From: Megasphaera elsdenii
GTDB lineage: Bacteria > Bacillota > Negativicutes > Veillonellales > Megasphaeraceae
Reading direction: 5' to 3'
Length of the DNA: 20,096 nucleotides
Assembly (NCBI RefSeq): GCF_020539865.1
Contig: NZ_JAJBQV010000035.1
Location: 1-20,096 of the forward strand
The stretch's first letter is position 1. Every line of letters begins with the position of its first letter. The notes beneath the pieces were generated by a model that had not been told where the DNA came from, searched no databases, and saw only the letters and a program-made list of their open reading frames with translations. The translations under genes and the position numbers were made by a program. Of this stretch, positions 14,361 through 20,096 are shown in pieces.

Positions 14361-16190
14361 ATGTGTGGTATTGTAGGTTACATCGGAGACAGAGAAGCAG
14401 CAGATTTTTTGATGGAGGGTCTGGCAAAGCTGGAATACCGCGGTTATGATTCAGCCGGTATCGCCGTCTATCACGACGGTGCCATTGCTGTCCGCAAAAA
14501 AGCAGGCCGTCTGGTCAACTTGGCTGAAGCCGTAAAAGCTCATCCTGTAGTCGGTACCGTCGGCATCGGTCATACCCGCTGGGCGACACACGGCGGCCCG
14601 TCGGATGTCAATGCTCATCCCCATACGGATGAAAAGGGGAACTTCGCCATCGTCCACAACGGTATCATCGAAAACTACATGGAATTGAAGGAAGAACTCC
14701 TCAAGAAAGGGTACCACTTCAAATCGGAAACGGATACAGAAGTCGTCGCTCACCTTTGCGCCGACATGTATGATGGGGACTTCACCAGCACGGTCCGCAA
14801 GGTCTTGGCTCGTCTGCGCGGTTCTTATTCGTTGGTCTTCATGTGCAAGTTTGAACCGGATAAAATCATTTGCAGCAAGAAAGATAATCCCCTCATCGTC
14901 GGTCTCGGCCAGGGGGAAAATTACATTGCTTCGGATATCCCGGCTATCCTCAGTTACACCCGTAAGACGTATATCATGAATGATGGGGAAATCGCTATCG
15001 TCATGAAGGATAATGTCTGGGTTACGGATCTCGAGGGCAAGCCTATTTCCAAGAAAATCTTTGAAGTCAACTGGGATGCTGAAGCAGCTGAAAAGGGCGG
15101 CTTTGAACACTTTATGCTCAAGGAAATCTACGAACAGCCGAAGGCCATTAAAGATACCATGAGCTGCCGCATCACCAAAGATGGCAAGCATGTCCATTTT
15201 GAAGAATTGAATTGGACGCCGGAAGATGTCAAATCCATCGGCAAGATTTTGATTACTGCTTGTGGCACAGCTTACCATGCAGGTCTCTTGGCTAAATATT
15301 TTATTGAAAAATTGGCTCGTATTCCTGTCGAAGTCGACATCGCCTCGGAATACCGTTATCGCGATCCTTTGACGGACAGCAAGACGCTGTGCATTGTCGT
15401 CAGCCAGTCCGGCGAAACGATTGATACCTTGGCAGCCTTGAAAGAAGCCAAGCGCCGTGGCGCCCGTTCCCTGGCTGTTACCAATGTCGTCGGCTCGTCT
15501 ATTTCCCGTGAAGCCGACCAGGTTGCCTATACCTGGGCTGGCCCGGAAATCGCCGTGGCTTCGACAAAGGCTTATACGACGCAGCTGGTCACGTTCCTTC
15601 TCCTGGCCTTGTACATGGGTCGCTTGAACGGGAATCTGCCCGTCAATCGGGAAGAAAAGATTTTGGCTGATTTGGCGAAACTGCCGGATCAGTGCCAGGC
15701 CATCTTCGACCAGGTCGACTTCATCAAAGGGCTTTGCAGTGCCTTCAAAGGTAAAGAAGATGTCTTCTTCATCGGCCGTTCCATGGACTACGGCCTGGCT
15801 ATGGAAGGTGCCTTGAAATTGAAGGAAATCTCCTATATCCATGCAGAATCCTATGCCGGCGGTGAATTGAAGCACGGCACATTGTCCCTCATCGAAGCCG
15901 GTGTCCCTGTCATCGCTTTGGCTACGCAGGTAGAAGTCGAAGAAAAGATGATCAGTAACATCAAAGAAGTCAAAGCCCGTGATGCCTATGTCGTCGGCGT
16001 CGTCCAGGAAGACGATACGGAAGTCGGCAAAACCGTCGATGCTTTGATCAAAGTACCCGTATCAGACGATTTCGTCGTCCCCATTCTGGCTATCATCCCC
16101 TTGCAGCTGTTGGCGTATTACATCGCCGTCAGCCGCGGTAACGATGTAGATAAACCGCGTAACTTGGCTAAGAGCGTTACTGTAGAATAA
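14361..16190 (+). CDS. glmS: Glutamine-fructose-6-phosphate aminotransferase GlmS
   Basis: A 609-residue enzyme making glucosamine-6-phosphate from fructose-6-phosphate and glutamine, the committed step to UDP-GlcNAc. The N-terminal class II glutaminase domain begins MCGIVGYIG with the nucleophile Cys2 exposed once Met is removed; EYRGYDSAG and GHTRWATHG follow. Two SIS sugar-isomerase domains (about 290-420 and 455-600) carry ACGTAYHAG, VSQSGETIDT and the C-terminal KPRNLAKSVTVE. Length is the family norm. AGGAGG (14347-14352) lies 8 bases before the ATG. It is preceded by the glmS ribozyme and followed by a terminator, so it is probably monocistronic. Confidence 0.98.
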   Translation: MCGIVGYIGDREAADFLMEGLAKLEYRGYDSAGIAVYHDGAIAVRKKAGRLVNLAEAVKAHPVVGTVGIGHTRWATHGGPSDVNAHPHTDEKGNFAIVHNGIIENYMELKEELLKKGYHFKSETDTEVVAHLCADMYDGDFTSTVRKVLARLRGSYSLVFMCKFEPDKIICSKKDNPLIVGLGQGENYIASDIPAILSYTRKTYIMNDGEIAIVMKDNVWVTDLEGKPISKKIFEVNWDAEAAEKGGFEHFMLKEIYEQPKAIKDTMSCRITKDGKHVHFEELNWTPEDVKSIGKILITACGTAYHAGLLAKYFIEKLARIPVEVDIASEYRYRDPLTDSKTLCIVVSQSGETIDTLAALKEAKRRGARSLAVTNVVGSSISREADQVAYTWAGPEIAVASTKAYTTQLVTFLLLALYMGRLNGNLPVNREEKILADLAKLPDQCQAIFDQVDFIKGLCSAFKGKEDVFFIGRSMDYGLAMEGALKLKEISYIHAESYAGGELKHGTLSLIEAGVPVIALATQVEVEEKMISNIKEVKARDAYVVGVVQEDDTEVGKTVDALIKVPVSDDFVVPILAIIPLQLLAYYIAVSRGNDVDKPRNLAKSVTVE

Positions 16191-16195
16191 TCGTT

Positions 16196-16262
16196 AGTTT
16201 GAGGTTTGATGTATGAGGCGATGGCCTTTAAATTTTGTCCCATCCACATCAAACATCAAACT
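16196..16262. repeat. GTTTGA hairpin element, copy 2
   Basis: Arms of 17 bp (16196-16212 and 16246-16262) pair with one mismatch across a 33-base loop. The right side (16248-16275) is built of repeated TCAAAC units. The 13-mer GTTTGATGTATGA is shared with the element after the Rrf2 gene. Both copies directly precede a strong terminator. Confidence 0.6.
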
Positions 16263-16276
16263 TTCAACTTCAAACT

Positions 16277-16312
16277 AAAAAAGCGCTGTCTTCATGCGAC
16301 AGCGCTTTTTTT
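16277..16312 (+). terminator. Intrinsic terminator after glmS
   Basis: AAAAAAGCGCTGTC (16277-16290) pairs perfectly with GACAGCGCTTTTTT (16298-16311) around a 7-base loop and ends in a T-run to 16312. Confidence 0.93.
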
Positions 16313-16365
16313 GTACCCTTTATTTTCCGTTCGGCAGAATAATATCTCCTTTCGTCCTGGAAAAG

Positions 16366-16399
16366 AGGCAGCTGCCTTCGTTTTGCCGTATACTATACT
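16366..16399 (+). promoter_or_regulatory. Promoter region of the pta-hydrogenase gene with a small palindrome
   Basis: Two overlapping TATACT hexamers (16389-16394 and 16394-16399) stand 48-58 bases before the start codon. No recognisable -35 is present. The expected -35 position is occupied by a 12-bp perfect palindrome AGGCAGCTGCCT (16366-16377), which would suit a regulator that replaces or blocks -35 contacts. Confidence 0.4.
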
Positions 16400-16446
16400 T
16401 AACGAAATGACAGTGATGATTGCAGATAGATGTGAGGTGTTGTATT

Positions 16447-18891
16447 ATGTCACGTTTTATTAATAACCTGAAACGCCGCGTTGCCAAAGAACAGAAGAAA
16501 ATTGTCCTGCCGGAGTCGGAAAGTCGCCGCGTCCTGCAGGCTGCTGAACGGGTCCAGGCCGAAGGCTTTGCCCGGCCTATTCTCATTGGCCGTCCTCAGA
16601 ATATCGTCGAAGTAGCTTCGGAATATCAGATCGATATGGATGGCATTGAAATCATCGACCCTGAAACGTACCCGATGATGGACAAATTTTGCGAATATTA
16701 TGCTAAACGGCGGGCCAAGAAGGGCATGACGCTGGAAGAAGCCCGGAAAGTTTTGTCGGAAAATTATATCTTCTTTGCGGCCTGTCTGGTTGTCTTCGAT
16801 ATTGCCGACGGCATGGTCGCCGGCACCGTGGCCACATCGTCGGAAGTCATCCGGGCGGCCCTGCAGGTCATCGGTCCTCATCCCGGCTTGTCGACGGTCA
16901 GCAGTTCTTTTATCATGATTACCGATAAGCCCCAGTTCGGTGATGACGGCATCTTCGTTGTCGGTGATTGCAGTGTCGTCATCGAGCCGACACCGCAGCA
17001 GCTAGCTGATATTGCCGTCAGTTGTGTTGAACGAGCCCGCCGGACGGCACAGATGCTCGATCCGAAAGTAGCTTTCTTATCGTATTCGACCATGGGCAGC
17101 GGTGCTGGTGAAGAAGTCGATCGCGTCCGCGAAGCCGTCCGCCTGTTGCGGGACCGCAACGTCGATTTTGAATTCGACGGCGAAATGCAGGCCGATGCCG
17201 CCTTGGTGCCGCGCATTGCCCGCCAGAAAGCACCGGGGTCGACCGTAGCCGGTCAAGCTAATGTCCTCATTTTTCCGAATCTCGTTTCCGGCAATATCTG
17301 CTATAAAGTCTTGGAACACTTGGCCGGGGCTACGGCCTTGGGCCCGCTCCTTCAGGGCCTGGCCAAGCCGGTCATGGATTTGTCCCGCGGCTGTACGCCT
17401 GAAGATATTACCGACGTCATCGCCATTTGCTGCAGCGATGCCATCTACATGCAGGCTGAAAAGAAACGCGATATGGCTTTTACCAGCCGTTTTGAAAAAC
17501 TCGACCGTCGCGTAGCCGTCGAGAACCGCAATATTTCCATCCAGTTCGATCCGGAAAAGTGTAAGAATTGTACCCTTTGTCGCCGGCGCTGTGCTGATGT
17601 CATGTCCATGACCGGATATTATTCCTTGGAAAGTACGGGCGACGTGCCAATTTGCGTCCACTGCGGCCAGTGTTCCTTGACGTGTATGTTCGGCGCGACG
17701 ACGACTGTATCTCAGCGCGATGCCATCCAGAAGGCCATCGACGATCCTAAGAAAGTCGTCATCTTCCAGACGGCACCGGCTGTCCGGGTCGCGCTCGGCG
17801 ATGAATTCGGCCTGCCCTTCGGCTCTGTCGTCCAAGGCAAGATGATTGCAGCCTTGCGGGCTCTCGGTGGGGATTACGTTTTCGACACCAATTTCGGCGC
17901 CGATTTGACCATCATGGAAGAAGCATCGGAACTCTTATATCGTATGCATAATAAGAAAGAACTCCTGCCGCAGTTCACCAGCTGTTGCCCGTCGTGGGTC
18001 GAATTTACGGAAATCTTCTTTCCCGAATTGATTCCTCATCTGTCGACGGCGAAGAGTCCTATCAGTATGCTCAGCCCCATGATCAAGACGTATTTTGCCA
18101 AACGCATGAAAATCGATCCAGCCGATATTGTGACGGTCTGCGTTACGCCGTGTACGTCGAAAAAGGCTGAAATCGCCCGGCCTGAACGGAATGCTGCCGG
18201 ACGTTACTGGAAGAAACCAGAAATCCGCGATACGGACTACTGCATTACGACGCGGGAACTGGCGAAATGGATCAAAGATGCCCAAATCGACTTCAACAGC
18301 CTGAAAGATTCAGATTATGACCCTATCTTCGGCCAATCTTCCGGAGGCGGCACGATTTTTGGCAACAGTGGCGGTGTCATGGAAGCAGCTTTGCGGACAC
18401 TGGTTTATTTGAAGACAGGCAAACCGGCTGACGAAGACTTCCTCCACTTTGAGGAAGTCCGCGGTCTGAAAGGCGTCAAAGAAGCGGCTTTGACTTTGGA
18501 CAACGACATCATCCACGTCGTCGCCATCAGCGGCCTGGCTAATGCCCGGCGGTTCATCAACCTCATGGAGGAAAAACATTCGTGGAAAAAATACGCTTTC
18601 ATCGAAGTCATGGCCTGCCCAGGTGGCTGCATCGGCGGTGGTGGCCAGCCTAGGACGAAGCTGCCTCAGGAAATCCCGGCCAAACGTGCCCGTATTGAAT
18701 CACTCTACGGTTTGGATGCGTTGAAACAGATCCGTGCCAGCTGGGAAAATCCGGAAATCCAAACACTGTACGCCAAGTTCCTGGGAGAACCTCTCAGCGA
18801 TTTGTCAGAGGCCTTGCTGCACACGCAGTATATCAACAAGCACTACATGTTGGGTAAAGAAGATAAGGTACAACCAGGGGTGAGTCATTAA
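16447..18891 (+). CDS. Fused phosphotransacetylase / [FeFe]-hydrogenase
   Basis: An uninterrupted 814-residue frame joining two enzymes. Residues 1 to about 332 are a complete phosphate acetyl/butyryltransferase domain (IVLPES, VSSSFIM, DGEMQADAALVP) with the active-site Ser313, Arg314 and Asp320. A junction of about 36 residues leads to two [4Fe-4S] ferredoxin motifs (Cys372/375/378/382 and Cys403/406/409/413). The hydrogenase H-cluster motifs follow: TSCCPSW (Cys513-514), TPCTSKK (Cys569) and EVMACPGGC (Cys724/728). All H-cluster cysteines are present, so both halves look functional: acyl-CoA + Pi to acyl-phosphate, and H2 evolution from reduced ferredoxin. The start at 16447 has GAGGTG 7 bases upstream. 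Internal ATGs at 17449 and 17473 lack good ribosome sites but could yield free hydrogenase. A terminator follows. Confidence 0.93.
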   Translation: MSRFINNLKRRVAKEQKKIVLPESESRRVLQAAERVQAEGFARPILIGRPQNIVEVASEYQIDMDGIEIIDPETYPMMDKFCEYYAKRRAKKGMTLEEARKVLSENYIFFAACLVVFDIADGMVAGTVATSSEVIRAALQVIGPHPGLSTVSSSFIMITDKPQFGDDGIFVVGDCSVVIEPTPQQLADIAVSCVERARRTAQMLDPKVAFLSYSTMGSGAGEEVDRVREAVRLLRDRNVDFEFDGEMQADAALVPRIARQKAPGSTVAGQANVLIFPNLVSGNICYKVLEHLAGATALGPLLQGLAKPVMDLSRGCTPEDITDVIAICCSDAIYMQAEKKRDMAFTSRFEKLDRRVAVENRNISIQFDPEKCKNCTLCRRRCADVMSMTGYYSLESTGDVPICVHCGQCSLTCMFGATTTVSQRDAIQKAIDDPKKVVIFQTAPAVRVALGDEFGLPFGSVVQGKMIAALRALGGDYVFDTNFGADLTIMEEASELLYRMHNKKELLPQFTSCCPSWVEFTEIFFPELIPHLSTAKSPISMLSPMIKTYFAKRMKIDPADIVTVCVTPCTSKKAEIARPERNAAGRYWKKPEIRDTDYCITTRELAKWIKDAQIDFNSLKDSDYDPIFGQSSGGGTIFGNSGGVMEAALRTLVYLKTGKPADEDFLHFEEVRGLKGVKEAALTLDNDIIHVVAISGLANARRFINLMEEKHSWKKYAFIEVMACPGGCIGGGGQPRTKLPQEIPAKRARIESLYGLDALKQIRASWENPEIQTLYAKFLGEPLSDLSEALLHTQYINKHYMLGKEDKVQPGVSH

Positions 18892-18939
18892 TAGCACGTA
18901 ATGGTTAAAGCTTCTATGAGTGAAAACTTTTCTTTCCCG

Positions 18940-18973
18940 AAAGGTGCAGTCGCGTATGCGGCAGCGCCTTTTT
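18940..18973 (+). terminator. Intrinsic terminator after the fusion gene
   Basis: Arms 18940-18953 and 18958-18971 pair with G-U wobbles and one A-A mismatch around a GTAT loop, followed by T to 18973. Confidence 0.75.
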
Positions 18974-18976
18974 CAC

Positions 18977-19005
18977 TTGCTTCCTTTTCCGTATGTCCTT
19001 ATAAT
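18977..19005 (+). promoter_or_regulatory. Promoter of the second pta gene
   Basis: TTGCTT (18977-18982), 17 bases, then a perfect TATAAT (19000-19005). The start would be near 19012, giving a leader of about 29 bases. Confidence 0.7.
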
Positions 19006-19040
19006 GGAAAGTAACATACATGATGCGGAAGGGAATCCAT

Positions 19041-20048
19041 ATGAGCCGGTATATTACGTCTTTGAAACAGAAAGCGGCTAAACAGCCGCAAAGAATAGTT
19101 TTGCCTGAAAGTGATGATATCCGTATATTACAGGCTGCGGACCGGGTATTGGCTGAGCAGCTGGCCATTCCAATCCTTTTGGGCAAGGAAGGGGATATCC
19201 ATGAATTGGCTTCACGATATCAGCTCGATTTAGAAGGGGCTGAAGTGATTTATCCCAAGAAATACCCTGCCTTAGAATCCTTAGCTCAGACCTATGCCGA
19301 TAAGCGGAAAGCAACTGGTATGACCGTGGAAGAGAGCCGCCGCTTTCTCTTGAATCATCCCTTATATTTTGGGGCAGCCTTAGTCGGCGCCGGGGAAGCG
19401 GCCGGCATGGTGGCTGGTATCGAAACGCCGGCGCCGGAAGTGATCCGGGCGGCTATACAGCTCGTTGGGACGCGGAATGATATTGATACGGTGAGCAGTT
19501 CTTTCATTGTCGTGACGGATATGATGCAATTCGGCCATGACGGCGTCTTCGTCGTTGGCGATGGCGATGTGATTCCCGACCCGGACGAATATCAACTGGC
19601 CGATATTGCCTGTAACTGTGTCGAAAGAGCGCGGCGGACCTTGCATGTTGTTTCGCCGAAAGTGGCATTGTTGTCATATTCGACGATGGGGAGCGACTGC
19701 GGTGCCGGTGCTGATAAAGTCCGTAAAGCTATACAGATCTTGAGCGATCGCAATGTCGATTTTATCTATGATGGAGAAATGGAAGTCGATGTGGCCCTGG
19801 TTCCAGCATATGCTGCCGACTTGGCGCCTCGTTCGCCTGTAGCAGGGCAGGCCGATGTCCTGGTCTTTCCCGACCTCAATACGGGCAACATCTGCTGTAA
19901 GATGTTGGAACACGTCGCCGGGGCGACTGTCTTGGGGCCGCTCCTGCAGGGCTTAGCCAAGCCGGTCATGGACTTGTCCCGGTCATCCACGGTTGATACT
20001 ATCGTTGACACGATCGTTATCTGTTGCTGTGATGCGTCAAGAATTTGA
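19041..20048 (+). CDS. pta: Stand-alone phosphotransacetylase paralogue
   Basis: A 335-residue phosphate acetyl/butyryltransferase, about half identical by eye to the Pta half of the upstream fusion and colinear with almost no gaps. It starts MSRYITSLKQKAAKQPQRIV; the ATG at 19041 is chosen because GGAAGGG lies 7 bases before it. Ser313 and Arg314 of the active-site DLSR are kept, but the position matching Asp320 of the fusion is Thr320 (codon ACT), with an Asp one residue earlier. In the family that Asp is thought to act in catalysis, so activity or specificity may be altered. It ends at the normal Pta C-terminus with no hydrogenase domain. It has its own promoter, and another gene seems to begin 39 bases after its stop. 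Confidence 0.92.
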   Translation: MSRYITSLKQKAAKQPQRIVLPESDDIRILQAADRVLAEQLAIPILLGKEGDIHELASRYQLDLEGAEVIYPKKYPALESLAQTYADKRKATGMTVEESRRFLLNHPLYFGAALVGAGEAAGMVAGIETPAPEVIRAAIQLVGTRNDIDTVSSSFIVVTDMMQFGHDGVFVVGDGDVIPDPDEYQLADIACNCVERARRTLHVVSPKVALLSYSTMGSDCGAGADKVRKAIQILSDRNVDFIYDGEMEVDVALVPAYAADLAPRSPVAGQADVLVFPDLNTGNICCKMLEHVAGATVLGPLLQGLAKPVMDLSRSSTVDTIVDTIVICCCDASRI

Positions 20049-20056
20049 AAAAATCC

Positions 20057-20085
20057 TTGACAATTCCTTTACACAGGAGTATACT
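20057..20085 (+). promoter_or_regulatory. Near-consensus promoter overlapping the next gene's ribosome site
   Basis: TTGACA (20057-20062), exactly 17 bases, TATACT (20080-20085). The expected start near 20092 falls after the ATG at 20088, so it cannot serve that start codon in the usual way. Confidence 0.4.
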
Positions 20086-20087
20086 AA

Positions 20088-20096
20088 ATGAGCTGT
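20088..20096 (+). CDS. Start of an unknown gene, cut by the window edge
   Basis: An AGGAG (20075-20079) lies 8 bases before an ATG at 20088; only Met-Ser-Cys is visible. It starts 39 bases after the pta stop, so it may be co-transcribed with it. Nothing can be said about its product. Confidence 0.45.

Noticed and set aside
14451..15875. 474-codon minus-strand open frame opposite glmS
   Set aside because: glmS is unmistakable on the plus strand; the antisense frame shows no recognisable domain or ribosome site.

Overview
The window reads as a chromosomal segment of an anaerobic fermentative Firmicute of the Negativicutes, most like Megasphaera. This rests on AGGAGG-type ribosome binding sites, roughly balanced base composition, a cdaA-cdaR-glmM cluster, a glmS ribozyme, and a two-[4Fe-4S] [FeFe]-hydrogenase beside phosphotransacetylases. 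The genus is an inference; no rRNA or other marker gene is present.

Layout. (1) 1-309 has no clear gene: a 54-bp perfect palindrome, interleaved inverted repeats, a possible 16-codon ORF on the minus strand, and a long hairpin closing the next operon. (2) 310-3489, minus strand: a mannitol-class PTS operon (EIICB, EIIA, then a sorbose-1-phosphate-reductase-like MDR dehydrogenase). (3) 3490-6760 holds its regulators: a plus-strand LytTR protein whose receiver has lost the phospho-acceptor Asp, convergent with a minus-strand MtlR-type PRD activator. Their stop codons overlap, and each gene's intrinsic terminator lies inside the other gene. The PTS and mtlR promoters share a block of about 72 bp that looks like a common operator-promoter module. 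(4) 6926-8537: DUF47/PhoU-like protein and Pit phosphate transporter, overlapping by 8 bp. (5) 8745-9221: a four-cysteine Rrf2 regulator behind a palindromic operator candidate. (6) 9393-16190: cell-wall precursor and c-di-AMP block: cdaA, cdaR, a COG2509-type FAD oxidoreductase, glmM, a glmS ribozyme and glmS. (7) 16447-20048: a fused phosphotransacetylase/[FeFe]-hydrogenase of 814 residues in one reading frame, then a separate phosphotransacetylase paralogue and the first codons of another gene.

How it fits together. The PTS would bring in a polyol as its phosphate and the dehydrogenase would oxidise or reduce it towards glycolysis, under MtlR and possibly the LytTR protein. CdaA/CdaR and GlmM are commonly linked, tying c-di-AMP to amino-sugar flux; GlmS supplies glucosamine-6-phosphate under ribozyme feedback. 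The Pta-hydrogenase fusion joins acyl-CoA/acyl-phosphate exchange to reoxidation of reduced ferredoxin as H2, two arms of the same fermentation, and is the most striking object in the window. The second Pta lacks an Asp thought to be catalytic in the family.
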